Assembly: GCF_014174275.1 (NCBI RefSeq)
Contig: NZ_JABEQK010000015.1
Span: 1 to 64,000 of the forward strand
Direction of reading: 5' to 3'
Origin: Gluconacetobacter takamatsuzukensis
Lineage (GTDB): Bacteria > Pseudomonadota > Alphaproteobacteria > Acetobacterales > Acetobacteraceae
Length of the DNA stretch: 64,000 nt
Shown here in pieces: positions 16,594-25,973 of this stretch. The first letter of the stretch is position 1, and every line of letters starts with the position of its first letter. Under the pieces are notes generated by a model that ran no database searches, was not told where the DNA came from, and saw nothing but the letters and a program-made list of their open reading frames with translations. A program made the translations under genes and the position numbers.

Positions 16594-17391
16594 ATGCGAC
16601 CCAATCTTTTTCGCCAGAAGCTCGATCGCGGTGAAACCGGCTATGTCGGCTGGCTCATGATCCCCTCGTCCATCAGCGCCGAGATGATGTCCCTCCAGGG
16701 ATGGGATGCCCTGACCATCGACATGCAGCATGGGCTGATCGACTACAGCGACGCCCTGACCATGCTGCAGGCCATTTCCAGCACCGACGTCACGCCGCTC
16801 ATCCGCGTTCCTTCGCTCGACGCCGGCATGATCGGCAAGGCCCTCGACGCCGGCGCCTACGGGGTGATCTGCCCGATGATCAACACGCGCGCGCAATGCG
16901 AGGCCCTTGTCGCCGCATGCCGTTACGCGCCGCTCGGCCACCGCAGCATGGGGCCGGTCCGCGCGACCATGTATGCGGGCGCCGACTACGCCGCCAATGC
17001 CGACAGGACGGTGATGGCCATTGCCATGATCGAAACACAGGAAGCGTTCGACAATCTCGACGAGATTCTCTCCACCCCCGGACTGGACGCGATCTTTGTC
17101 GGCCCGTCCGATCTCTCCCTTTCCATGGGCGGCCCGCCGGGCTTCGATCCCACCACGCCGCACATTCGCGAGGCCCTAGTGACGATCGCCACGGCCGCGA
17201 AACGTCACGGCGTCATCGCCGGGCTGCATACCGGCGCGGTCGCGTATACGCGCAGCATGGAAGAGGCGGGATACGATTATTTCGCGTTCCTGAGCGAACT
17301 GCGCTTCATGGCGCTCAACAGCGCGACCATGCTGTCCGCGCTTCGCGCCAATGCCGCACCGACCCAGCACGCTTCCACGAACTCGTACTGA
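16594..17391 (+). CDS. HpcH/HpaI family aldolase (2-oxo acid aldolase)
   Basis: A 265-residue class II, divalent-metal-dependent aldolase that makes or splits 4-hydroxy-2-oxo acids, releasing pyruvate. The catalytic His46 is in TIDMQHG, the metal Glu is in MIETQEAFDN near residue 148, and FVGPSDLSLSMG near 169 is a family hallmark. AAGGA precedes the ATG. In the operon it lies between the GMC oxidase and the DadA-like oxidase. An aldolase is unusual beside an epimerase/DadA pair and suggests that the carbon skeleton is cleaved rather than simply oxidised to 2-oxoglutarate (inference). Confidence 0.9.
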   Translation: MRPNLFRQKLDRGETGYVGWLMIPSSISAEMMSLQGWDALTIDMQHGLIDYSDALTMLQAISSTDVTPLIRVPSLDAGMIGKALDAGAYGVICPMINTRAQCEALVAACRYAPLGHRSMGPVRATMYAGADYAANADRTVMAIAMIETQEAFDNLDEILSTPGLDAIFVGPSDLSLSMGGPPGFDPTTPHIREALVTIATAAKRHGVIAGLHTGAVAYTRSMEEAGYDYFAFLSELRFMALNSATMLSALRANAAPTQHASTNSY

Positions 17392-17402
17392 GGGATCCGT
17401 CG

Positions 17403-18686
17403 GTGGACGACCTTGCCAATGACCAACGGAAGCGCGTGACGGTAATCGGTGCGGGAATCATCGGCGTCTGCGTCGCGCGTTATTTGCAGATGGACGGGTT
17501 TTCGGTCGACATCGTCGATCCCGAACCACCGGGAAGCATGTGCTCCTACGGCAATGCCGGCGGCATCTGCCCTGGTTCATGCGTCCCGATCGCCGGCCCG
17601 GGCATGCTGCGCAAGGTGCCGGGATGGCTGCTGGACGAAGACGGGCCGCTGCATATCCGCATCGCTTTCCTGCCCCACATGATCCCGTGGCTGGTAAGCT
17701 TCCTGCGGGCCGGGCGCGAAGACGCCGTGCGACGCATCTCGCGCCAGATGAGCGCCCTGCATGCCCAGACCTACCGTTTCTACGAGCCCCTTCTGCGCGA
17801 CGCGTCGTGCCCGGACCTCCTGGAGCGCAACGGCCAGCTCTTCGTCTACGACGAGGAGAATGGACCGGCAGCCGACGCATTCGGACTGGGCCTGCGCCGC
17901 GACGCGGGCGTCAGGATCGAGCTTCTGGACCAGCACGCGCTGCGCGATCTCGAACCCGCCCTCTCCTCACGCTTCAAAAGCGCGGTCTACCTGCCCGAGC
18001 AGGGGCAATGCCGCAATCCGGGACGCCTCGTCACCAGCATCGCGGAAAGCGTGGTCCGGGCGGGCGGCACGATAATGCGCCGGCGGGTCAACGCCATCGA
18101 AATGGACAATGGACGCGCGCGCGCATTGCTGACCGACGCCGGCCGCCTTGCCGTCGACCAGGTCGTCATTGCCGCGGGCGCATGGTCCCGGGCGCTGGTT
18201 CGCAACCTGGGCCTCGATGTGCCCCTCGAGACGGAACGCGGCTATCACGCGATGCTGCTGGGTACGCAGACCCCTTTGCGCACGCAGACGATCTGGTCGA
18301 AACGCAAGTTCGTCGCGTCGCAGATGGAGCAGGGGCTTCGTTTTGCGGGCACGGTCGAATTCGCGGGACTGGAGGCGCCGCCGGACATGCGGCGCGCCGA
18401 CACCTTGCTGCGGCTCGGCCGGCGGATGTTCGCCCGCGCGCCCGAGGGCGAGGTCTCGCGCTGGATGGGCTTCCGCCCGAGCCTGCCGGACAGCCTGCCC
18501 GTCATCGGCCGGGCACCCGGCTGTGCCAATGCCTTCCTGGCCTTCGGACACGGTCATATGGGGCTGATCGGCGGCTCGACCACCGGCCGCCTCGTGGCCG
18601 ACCTCATCGGCGGCCGCACGCCCGTCATAGACCCCGCCCCCTATCGCCTCGAACGCTTCCGGTCCTACAGGAGGAAAGCCGCATGA
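17403..18686 (+). CDS. DadA-like FAD-dependent D-amino-acid dehydrogenase
   Basis: A 427-residue DAO-family flavoprotein. FAD-binding VTVIGAGIIGVCVARYL lies at residues 12-28 and the C-terminal FAD contact FLAFGHGHMGLIGGSTTGRLVADL is present. The start is taken as the GTG at 17403, with AGGGA seven bases upstream, 12 bp after the aldolase gene; the frame stays open further upstream only as a shadow. It resembles the small subunit type of D-amino-acid and D-hydroxyproline dehydrogenases that pass electrons to the respiratory chain. Paired with the epimerase gene at 9935 it would oxidise the D-epimer produced there. Confidence 0.9.
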   Translation: MDDLANDQRKRVTVIGAGIIGVCVARYLQMDGFSVDIVDPEPPGSMCSYGNAGGICPGSCVPIAGPGMLRKVPGWLLDEDGPLHIRIAFLPHMIPWLVSFLRAGREDAVRRISRQMSALHAQTYRFYEPLLRDASCPDLLERNGQLFVYDEENGPAADAFGLGLRRDAGVRIELLDQHALRDLEPALSSRFKSAVYLPEQGQCRNPGRLVTSIAESVVRAGGTIMRRRVNAIEMDNGRARALLTDAGRLAVDQVVIAAGAWSRALVRNLGLDVPLETERGYHAMLLGTQTPLRTQTIWSKRKFVASQMEQGLRFAGTVEFAGLEAPPDMRRADTLLRLGRRMFARAPEGEVSRWMGFRPSLPDSLPVIGRAPGCANAFLAFGHGHMGLIGGSTTGRLVADLIGGRTPVIDPAPYRLERFRSYRRKAA

Positions 18687-19657
18687 CCGCTCGCGACCAG
18701 CGCCCCCATATCCTTCAGGCCGGCCCGCTGATGCCCTATCTGGAAGAGCGCCTGAACGCGCGCTTCTCGGTCACACGCCTGACGGACCTGCCCGAACGCG
18801 CGGGTCACCTCGCCGCCACGGGCCACGATTACACCGCCATCGTGACCAGCACCTTCCTCGGGCTGAAGCCGGAGATCCTGGATTCCTGTCCGAACGTGCG
18901 CCTTGTCGCCTCGTTCGGCGTCGGCACCGACAGCCTGCCCGTGGACCATGCCACGAAGCGCGGCGTCCTGGTCACCAATACGCCGGACGTCCTCAACGAC
19001 GACACCGCCACGATGGCGATCGCCCTTCTCCTCGCCTGCACGCGGAACATCGTCGCCAACGATCGCTACGTCCGGGCGGGGGAATGGCGCCTGCGGGGCG
19101 ACCCGCCGCTCGGCCGCAGTCTCCGCGGCAAGCAGGTCGGGATGGTCGGCCTCGGCCGGATCGGACTGGAGATCGCGCGGCAACTCGAAGTCTTCGGCTG
19201 CGAGATCGCCTACCACACACGCACCCCCCGCCCCGACCTGCCCTATCGTCACGAGGCGGACCTCGAGACGCTCGCCCGCATGTCGGCTGCCCTCATCGCC
19301 ATTGTTCCGGGCGGCCCGGCCACGCACCACCTGATCGGCGCCCGCATTCTCGACGCGCTGGGGCCGGAGGGCGTGTTCATCAACGTCGCCCGCGGATCGG
19401 TCGTCGACCAGGACGCCATGATCGCGGCCCTGCGCGACGGCCGGCTCGGTCATGCCGGGCTCGATGTCTACGACGACGAGCCCAACGTGCCCGACACGCT
19501 GGCCGCACTGCCCAATGTAGTGCTCCAGCCGCACCAGGCCAGCGCCACGCGCGAGACACGCGAAGCGATGGCCGATCTCGTGCTGGCCAATCTCGATCGT
19601 TTTTTCGCCGACCGCACGGTCGTCACTCCCGTCGTTCCCGCCACCCGCACATCATGA
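18683..19657 (+). CDS. D-isomer specific 2-hydroxyacid dehydrogenase
   Basis: A 324-residue NAD(P)-dependent dehydrogenase interconverting a 2-oxo acid and its D-2-hydroxy acid. The Rossmann motif GLGRIGLEIARQL is near residue 154. Catalytic Arg is in INVARGSVVD, Glu in VYDDEPN and His in LQPHQASAT. It is started at 18683 by ATGA overlap with the preceding oxidase, with AGGAGG eight bases upstream. It resembles glyoxylate/hydroxypyruvate reductases. Given the aldolase two genes upstream, a glyoxylate-like aldolase product is a reasonable but untested substrate. Confidence 0.9.
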   Translation: MTARDQRPHILQAGPLMPYLEERLNARFSVTRLTDLPERAGHLAATGHDYTAIVTSTFLGLKPEILDSCPNVRLVASFGVGTDSLPVDHATKRGVLVTNTPDVLNDDTATMAIALLLACTRNIVANDRYVRAGEWRLRGDPPLGRSLRGKQVGMVGLGRIGLEIARQLEVFGCEIAYHTRTPRPDLPYRHEADLETLARMSAALIAIVPGGPATHHLIGARILDALGPEGVFINVARGSVVDQDAMIAALRDGRLGHAGLDVYDDEPNVPDTLAALPNVVLQPHQASATRETREAMADLVLANLDRFFADRTVVTPVVPATRTS

Positions 19658-19665
19658 GGCCTTCC

Positions 19666-21111
19666 ATGAACACGCCAATCCTCAACATCATCGACGGCAC
19701 GCCGATCGCTCCGGATGGAAGCGAGACCTGGCAGATCGCGAACCCGGCGCGCCTCGACCTTCCGTCGCGGCACTATGCGCTTTCGTCGCCCGAACAGGTC
19801 GACCTGGCGGTCGCGGCAGCCCACACGGCGCAGAAGATCTGGGCCGAGACCTCTCCCATGCTGCGCGCGGACCTGATGATGAAGGCGGCCGCCCTGATCG
19901 CGGAAAGGCAGGAGGAACTCGCGCTCCTCATCACGCGCGAAATGGGCAAACCCCTTGTGGAATCCCGTGGCGAGGTCGGATATGCGGCGAAGATCCTGCA
20001 ATTCTACGCCGCCGAAGCCCAGCGCCCACGGGGCGAGACGCTGTCGTCGGGCCGTCCGCGCGTCCACTACTACACGGTCCGCGAGCCGATCGGCGTTATC
20101 GGCGCCATCACCCCCTGGAACTTTCCCCTCTCCATCGCCTGCTGGAAGATCGGCCCGGCAATCATGACGGGCAACACGGTGGTCTGGAAGCCCTCGCCAC
20201 AGCATCCGCTCTGTTCGCAGGCCCTGATGCAGGTCTTTCTCGACGCCGGCCTGCCGAACGGCGTGGTCAACATGCTCCATGGCGCGGTAGACGCCGGCAG
20301 CGCCCTCGTCGCCCATCCGGGCGTCCAGGGCATCTCCTTTACCGGATCGTCGGCGACCGGCGAGGCGATCTATCAAACCACGTCCGCACGTCTGGCCCGC
20401 GCCCAATGCGAAATGGGCGGCAAGAATGTTCTCTACGTCCACGAAAGCGGTGATCTGCAAACCGCCGTGACCCTCGCGATCGAGGGCGCCTTCCGCAGTG
20501 CCGGGCAGAAATGCACCGGCACCAGCTGGATTCTGCTCGATCCCGCAATCGCCGATCCGTTCATCGAGGCCTTCCTTGCGCGCGCACGCGCCCTGGATGT
20601 AGGCGACCCCGAACTGGCCTCGACCTTTCTCGGTCCCGTCGCGGATGTCCGGCAATTCACCAAGGTCTGCGACTATATCGAGGCCGGCATCGAGGAAGGG
20701 CTTGCCCTGTCATGCGGCGGCCTGCCCGCCGCGCCGGAAATGGGCTATTTCATAGCGCCGACCGTTTTCACCGATGTCCCCGCGACATCGCGCCTCGCGC
20801 GAGAGGAGATCTTCGGCCCCGTCGTGGCGATCACGCGGGTCGCGGACCTGACGGATGCCATCGACCATATCAACACAGGCACATATGGGCTGAGCAATAC
20901 CATCATTGCCACCGATCTCGGTGCCATCCAGAAATTTTCCCGCAAGGTCGAATCCGGCGTGATCAACGTCAACCTGCCGACGGCGGGCGTTGAAATGCAC
21001 GCACCTTTCGGCGGCTGGAAGCGGTCGGGGCTCGGCGCCCCGGAACAGGGCCTGAAGACCCTGGATTTCTACACGCACTGGCGAAGCGTCGCCATCCAGT
21101 CACCGATCTGA
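19666..21111 (+). CDS. NAD(P)-dependent semialdehyde dehydrogenase (SSADH / 2-oxoglutarate semialdehyde type)
   Basis: A 481-residue aldehyde dehydrogenase, distinct from the one at 13368. The proton path PWNFPLSIACWKIGPA, the nucleophile Cys283 in GQKCTGT, and FGPVVAITRV near residue 385 are present. The Glu expected in the ELGGK motif appears as CEMGGKN. It belongs near succinate- and 2-oxoglutarate-semialdehyde dehydrogenases, the last enzyme of hydroxyproline and pentose oxidation routes. ATG 19666 has GAGG six bases upstream. It is the last enzyme gene of the operon; a strong hairpin follows. Confidence 0.9.
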   Translation: MNTPILNIIDGTPIAPDGSETWQIANPARLDLPSRHYALSSPEQVDLAVAAAHTAQKIWAETSPMLRADLMMKAAALIAERQEELALLITREMGKPLVESRGEVGYAAKILQFYAAEAQRPRGETLSSGRPRVHYYTVREPIGVIGAITPWNFPLSIACWKIGPAIMTGNTVVWKPSPQHPLCSQALMQVFLDAGLPNGVVNMLHGAVDAGSALVAHPGVQGISFTGSSATGEAIYQTTSARLARAQCEMGGKNVLYVHESGDLQTAVTLAIEGAFRSAGQKCTGTSWILLDPAIADPFIEAFLARARALDVGDPELASTFLGPVADVRQFTKVCDYIEAGIEEGLALSCGGLPAAPEMGYFIAPTVFTDVPATSRLAREEIFGPVVAITRVADLTDAIDHINTGTYGLSNTIIATDLGAIQKFSRKVESGVINVNLPTAGVEMHAPFGGWKRSGLGAPEQGLKTLDFYTHWRSVAIQSPI

Positions 21112-21156
21112 GATCGCAATACAGACAAAAATAAACAAAGAACAAACATCGCAATA

Positions 21157-21188
21157 TCCGCGCCGGACAGAAAGATGTCAGGCGCGGA
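21157..21188 (+). terminator. hairpin after the catabolic operon
   Basis: TCCGCGCC (21157-21164) pairs with GGCGCGGA (21181-21188). An inner GACA (21166-21169) pairs with TGTC (21176-21179), with a GAAAGA loop and one G/A mismatch. A T-run follows only about 17 nt later, so it may attenuate rather than fully stop transcription into the TonB receptor gene. The surrounding 261-bp gap is noticeably A/T-rich and probably holds that gene's own promoter, which I could not place with confidence. Confidence 0.5.
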
Positions 21189-21372
21189 CCGCCGAATTGC
21201 GCCCTGTTTTTTGAGAACTATCAATAAAATAATAATATCGACTATGACCTGATTCTTCTTTTTGTTGGGTGTCCATTATGATACTCATATCGATATCGGA
21301 AAGTTCCGGACGGACATCAACCGAACCGCCGGAACGCGAACTCCCCCGCTGCCAACCACGGAGACGGTGAAG

Positions 21373-23745
21373 ATGCTTGTGTCTCGATATGGAAAGAAGA
21401 CTGCCATCGGCCTGCTATCGTGCTCCATGTTGCAGGGCACGGCATGGGCAGCTTCCACCGCTGATGTATACAATCGACAGGATGCCGCGCGCATCCGGCC
21501 CAATCCCTCAACGGCTCCGCAGAAGCCGGCGGCCCCGGCAGTGGCAAGGCACGCCAGGGCGGAAAAAGCCAAAGTGGCCGCCGAGGAAATCGTGGTGACG
21601 ACGCGCAAGAAGAACGAGTCGCTCATGCGCGTGCCGACATCCGTCACCGCATTCTCGGCACGTGACATCGATCGTTATTACATCAAGAGTTTTACCGATT
21701 ACGCAACCCAGACCCCGGGCCTGTCGTTCAGTAATGGCGGGGGGTCCAATTACGGCCTCGCCGGCTCGCGCGCCATCGCGATTCGCGGGATCGCCGGCAA
21801 CAACACGACGGGTTTCTACATCGACGATACACCGGTCCCCGCATCCATCGATCCGCGTGTGGTCGATCTCCAGCGCATCGAAGTGCTGAAAGGCCCGCAG
21901 GGCACATTGTACGGCGCATCGTCGGAGGGCGGCAACGTACGCCTGATCACGACCCCCGCCGACTACAACAAATCCTCCCTGAAGATCATGACCAATGCCG
22001 GGGGCACCGTACACGGCGGCAGCGCGGATGTCGGGGACACGATAACCGGCAATCTCGCGATCGTGCCCGACAAGCTCGCGCTCCGCGTAAGCCAGTATTA
22101 CAACCAGGACGCCGGCTATCTCGTCCGCTCCTATCTCGATCCGAGCAAAGCGGGCGGAGTCGCCTACAAGCCCAATCAGGGCCAGATCACGACGACCGGC
22201 TACTCGGGCGCATTAAGCTATCACATCATCCCCCGCCTGACGGCGACGATGCGGATGCTCTATCAGAATTCGTACGATTACGGATGGCCGTCGGCGTACG
22301 CGCCGGCAAACAATTTCGTCGTCTCCAGCTATACCGTAAACCGCGACCTCAATATCCAGGAGAAGTCGAAGGATATCTGGTACCTCCCGAGCTTCGTCCT
22401 GTCATACGAGGGCAAAGGCTACACCGTCACATCCTCGACCAGCTATTTCGACCGCTCCTCCCACGACGTAGAGAATGGAAGCGAGGGCGTCACCCAGCAA
22501 TTGCAGGACACGTTCGGCTACACCGGGCCCGAGCAACCTTCCTACTGGGTCCTCAACAATCATGAGCAGATCTTCACGGAAGAGGACCGGGTTACGTTCG
22601 ATCCCATCTTTTTCCACCGCATTTCCGGTACGGCCGGTGTCTATTTCAATTCCGACCACCTCAACATGGACCAGCCGCCTTCCATATTTCAGGGAATCTC
22701 CTCCCTGTATGGAGACGACAACATCTATGGCGGCCATGCCTCAACCGACACGCGCCAGGTCGCCGCGTTCGGCGAACTCTATATCAAGCTGGCGAAAGGG
22801 CTCACCGCGACGCTGGGCGTGCGCGAATACTGGATCCACCAGACAACCAACGCCTCCTCCAACGGCCTGTTCGGCAGTCCGGAGCCGGGGATCTCATCCC
22901 AGGACCTGAATGGGGCATTGCCCAAATACGGCCTGTCCTATCAGGCTTCCAAATCCACCATGATGTATTTCAACGCCTCGAAGGGCATGCGTCCCGGCGG
23001 CGGCGGCGTTCCCGTCCCGTCAAGCTGCAACGCGGATCTCGCGGCGCTCGGCCTGAACACCAAGTCGCCCCTCCATTATAATGCGGATTCGGACTGGAGC
23101 TTCGAGCTGGGGCAGAAGACATCCCTCTTCAACTCCCGCTTCAATCTTTCGACTGCGATCTACCAGGTCGACTGGAACAACATCCAGCAGCAGGTCAATC
23201 TCGTCAGTTGCGGGGCGGTCTTCATGAGCAACGCCGGCGCCGCCCGCGTCCGCGGCGGCGAACTCGAATTCAATGCCGTTCCGATCGACGGCCTGCATAT
23301 CCGGGGCGGTTTCAACTACAATAACGCGGTCATTACCCAGCAGGGCGACGGCGTCCTTCCTGCGGGGGAATGGGTTAACGGCGTGCCCCAGTGGACGGCG
23401 AACGCGGCGGTCGAATACGAGCATTCGCTCTGGAACAAGACGACCGGTTTTATCGCGGGCACTTTCTCCCATTCCGGCCCCAGCCGCTCCGACAACAATT
23501 CGCCCGGGTCCCCGCTGTATCGGCAGGGCTACAACATCGCCAACCTGCGGGGCGGCGTGCGTTTCAAGAATACCGAAATCGCCTTCTACATCAACAACCT
23601 GACAAATACGAAGGTCAATTTCGGCGACCTGCAGCCCATTTCGATCGTGCGCCAGATCACGAACAGCAAAGGCACGACGAACGATCTTCGCGTGACACTC
23701 CTGCCCCCTCTCACGGCCGGCCTCCAGATCAAGGAAGCATTCTGA
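21373..23745 (+). CDS. TonB-dependent outer membrane receptor of the catabolic cluster
   Basis: A 790-residue receptor. The signal peptide ends near AWA-AS (residue about 26). A basic, Ala/Pro-rich linker leads to the TonB-box-like EEIVVTTRKK. The plug domain carries IAIRGIAGNNTTGFYIDD and IEVLKGPQGTLYGASSEGGNVRLIT, and a large beta-barrel ends in an aromatic residue (KEAF). ATG 21373 is chosen for its GGAGA Shine-Dalgarno and because a signal peptide follows directly. Placed after the catabolic operon and in the same direction, it probably imports the pathway substrate or its precursor. Ligand unknown. Confidence 0.9.
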   Translation: MLVSRYGKKTAIGLLSCSMLQGTAWAASTADVYNRQDAARIRPNPSTAPQKPAAPAVARHARAEKAKVAAEEIVVTTRKKNESLMRVPTSVTAFSARDIDRYYIKSFTDYATQTPGLSFSNGGGSNYGLAGSRAIAIRGIAGNNTTGFYIDDTPVPASIDPRVVDLQRIEVLKGPQGTLYGASSEGGNVRLITTPADYNKSSLKIMTNAGGTVHGGSADVGDTITGNLAIVPDKLALRVSQYYNQDAGYLVRSYLDPSKAGGVAYKPNQGQITTTGYSGALSYHIIPRLTATMRMLYQNSYDYGWPSAYAPANNFVVSSYTVNRDLNIQEKSKDIWYLPSFVLSYEGKGYTVTSSTSYFDRSSHDVENGSEGVTQQLQDTFGYTGPEQPSYWVLNNHEQIFTEEDRVTFDPIFFHRISGTAGVYFNSDHLNMDQPPSIFQGISSLYGDDNIYGGHASTDTRQVAAFGELYIKLAKGLTATLGVREYWIHQTTNASSNGLFGSPEPGISSQDLNGALPKYGLSYQASKSTMMYFNASKGMRPGGGGVPVPSSCNADLAALGLNTKSPLHYNADSDWSFELGQKTSLFNSRFNLSTAIYQVDWNNIQQQVNLVSCGAVFMSNAGAARVRGGELEFNAVPIDGLHIRGGFNYNNAVITQQGDGVLPAGEWVNGVPQWTANAAVEYEHSLWNKTTGFIAGTFSHSGPSRSDNNSPGSPLYRQGYNIANLRGGVRFKNTEIAFYINNLTNTKVNFGDLQPISIVRQITNSKGTTNDLRVTLLPPLTAGLQIKEAF

Positions 23746-23766
23746 CGCCGGAACTGCCCGCCAACA

Positions 23767-23800
23767 GAGTCTGCTCCGGCCAGCAGGCCGGCGCAGACTC
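23767..23800. terminator. bidirectional hairpin between convergent genes
   Basis: GAGTCTGC (23767-23774) pairs with GCAGACTC (23793-23800) and CCGGCC (23776-23781) pairs with GGCCGG (23786-23791), around an AGCA loop, with a single mismatch. It lies between the convergent TonB receptor and ABC exporter genes. No T-run follows. Confidence 0.6.
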
Positions 23801-23879
23801 ACGACATGCCATGGCACGCGACCGCCCCGTGGCACACCGTCCCTTTCAGACCGATGGGGCTCCGTTCAGCACATTCTTC

Positions 23880-25730
23880 CTACCCGTCCAGCGACTGCAA
23901 TTCGAACAACCGCCGATACAACCCGCCCTCATGCGTCACCAGCTCCGCATGCGACCCATCTTCCAGCAATTCGCCGTGCGCAAACACCAGGATCCGGTCC
24001 AGCCCGACGACGGTCGACAGGCGATGGGCGATCACCAGCACGGTGCGCCCGACCATCAGCCGTTCCATGGCCTCCTGCACCAGGATTTCCGATTCCGAAT
24101 CCAGGCTGGACGTCGCCTCGTCGAAGATCAGGATCGGAGCATTGGCCAGGAAGGCACGGGCAATCGCCACCCGCTGCCGCTCCCCGCCCGAAAGCTTGAC
24201 CCCGCGTTCGCCGACCATGGTGGCATAGCCCTTGGGCAGGCGGTCGATAAAGCCCGCCGCATTGGCCTGCCGCGCCGCTTCCTCGATCTCCGCCATCGAG
24301 GCTCCGGGGCGTCCATAGGCGATGTTCTCGGCCAGCGAACGATGAAACAGCACCGGCTCCTGCTGCACGATCGCGATCTGCGACCGCAGGCTGGACTGCG
24401 TCACCGTGGCGATATCGATCCCATCGACCAGCACCCGGCCCGACGTCACGTCGTACAGCCGCTGCAACAGCTTGATCAGCGTGGTCTTGCCCGAGCCCGA
24501 GGGCCCCACCAGCGCAACGCGGCTCCCCGCGGGAATATCGATCGACAGATCATGGAACAGCGGCCGGCTCTGCGCCCGGTAGCCGAACCCGACATGGTCG
24601 AAGCGGATGGCACCATGCGTCACGCGCAGCGTGCCGGCTCCCGGCCGGTCCGCAACCCCCAGCGGCAGGCGATAGATGGCGACCAGTTCCTCCATCTCGT
24701 TCACCGACCGCTGAACCATCGAGATCTGCTGCCCGATATCACGCAGATAGCCCTGCACCAGAAACACCATGGTCAGCACATACGCCACGTCGCCGGGCCC
24801 GGCGCGCCCACGCCACCACAGCGCCAGCACCGCGCCGATCAGCAGCACCCGCATCAGCAGCGCCGCCACGTTCTGCAGATTTCCCGAATTGGTGCCCCGA
24901 ATCCACGACCGTTCCGTCCGCGTCTGCCACCGCGCGAGGATGCGCGACAGATGCGCATCCTCCCGCTCTTCGGCACCGAACGCCTTGACGACGCTATTGC
25001 AGGTCACGGCATCGGCCAGCGCCGCGCCCATGCGGGTATCCCATTTGTTGGCCAGCCGGGCAGAGGGCGCGACATAGCGCAGGGTCAGCCAGGTCGACAT
25101 CGCCACCAGCAGGACCGAACTCACCCCCAGCAGCAGCCCCATCGACGGCCAGTGCGCCGCCAGCACCACCGTCGTCGCGGCCAGCACCAGCACGCTGGGC
25201 AGCAGCATCAGCATCAGCGTGTCGGCCAGCGTGTCGGTCGCCCACATGCCGCGCGTCAGCCGGCGCACGGTCGACCCGGCGAACGTATTGCCATGCCAGT
25301 CGGTCGAAAAACGCTGCACGCGGGCAAAGGCGCTCTCGGCAATGCCGCGCATGGTGCGCGCGGTCAGGTGCGTGATGCCCAGATAGGACATGCGGCGACC
25401 GACCACCCCCAGCAGGCCCAGCAGCACCAGGCCGCCGACCATCCACAGCGCGCCGCGCCGGGCCGCCTCCATCGCCGGCGTGGCCACCGCGTCGGCACCC
25501 GCGCCGCCGGCGGCGCGGGAGACGTCATCCACCATCCAGCCGGCCAGCAGCGGCGTGACCACATCGGCCACCGTCGCCACCGACACACCCGCCAGCGTCC
25601 AGGCCAGCGCGCCGGGGTGGCGCAGCCAGCGGCGGATCACAAAATCCAGAACTTCGGCAAATTCGTTGCGCGCGGGGCGCTCCTGGCCCGACACGGCGTG
25701 CTGCTCCGTCATGATGCTCCGGCCGGTCAT
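23880..25730 (-). CDS. ABC transporter, fused membrane and ATP-binding domains (MsbA-like exporter)
   Basis: A half-transporter of about 616 residues, presumably a homodimer. The N-terminal membrane domain (about 35-325) has six hydrophobic segments. The ATPase domain follows with Walker A GPSGSGKTT near residue 405, signature LSGGERQR, Walker B ILIFDEATSSLD and HRLSTV. The start is uncertain: ATG 25730 has GAGGA at proper spacing, and ATGs at 25739 and 25712 are alternatives. The family exports lipids, peptides or drugs; nothing nearby fixes the cargo. It stands alone, convergent to the TonB receptor gene and divergent from nth. Confidence 0.88.
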   Translation of the reverse strand: MTGRSIMTEQHAVSGQERPARNEFAEVLDFVIRRWLRHPGALAWTLAGVSVATVADVVTPLLAGWMVDDVSRAAGGAGADAVATPAMEAARRGALWMVGGLVLLGLLGVVGRRMSYLGITHLTARTMRGIAESAFARVQRFSTDWHGNTFAGSTVRRLTRGMWATDTLADTLMLMLLPSVLVLAATTVVLAAHWPSMGLLLGVSSVLLVAMSTWLTLRYVAPSARLANKWDTRMGAALADAVTCNSVVKAFGAEEREDAHLSRILARWQTRTERSWIRGTNSGNLQNVAALLMRVLLIGAVLALWWRGRAGPGDVAYVLTMVFLVQGYLRDIGQQISMVQRSVNEMEELVAIYRLPLGVADRPGAGTLRVTHGAIRFDHVGFGYRAQSRPLFHDLSIDIPAGSRVALVGPSGSGKTTLIKLLQRLYDVTSGRVLVDGIDIATVTQSSLRSQIAIVQQEPVLFHRSLAENIAYGRPGASMAEIEEAARQANAAGFIDRLPKGYATMVGERGVKLSGGERQRVAIARAFLANAPILIFDEATSSLDSESEILVQEAMERLMVGRTVLVIAHRLSTVVGLDRILVFAHGELLEDGSHAELVTHEGGLYRRLFELQSLDG

Positions 25731-25973
25731 GCCGGCCATCCTCGTGCGTCCGCCCCAACCGCGGCGACGGCGCAGGCCGTCGCGTGCCGCGCGACGCGCG
25801 CCCGCGCCGCACGATGGGCATTCTGATCTTGTCCCGGTTTTCGGGGCAAATTATCGCCGTGCCGCCCCCGGAACGCAAGACGGCACCCCTCACGCGCGCG
25901 CCCGACGATTTACACATCCCCCCATCAGGCCGAAAACAGACCCCACCTGTCCCCCACCTTCCGCAGAGACGGC

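Noticed and set aside
14836-17163. 775-codon open frame on the minus strand across the GMC oxidoreductase and aldolase genes
   Set aside because: It is a GC-rich shadow of well-supported plus-strand genes. Its translation is His/Arg/Gly-biased with no family motifs.
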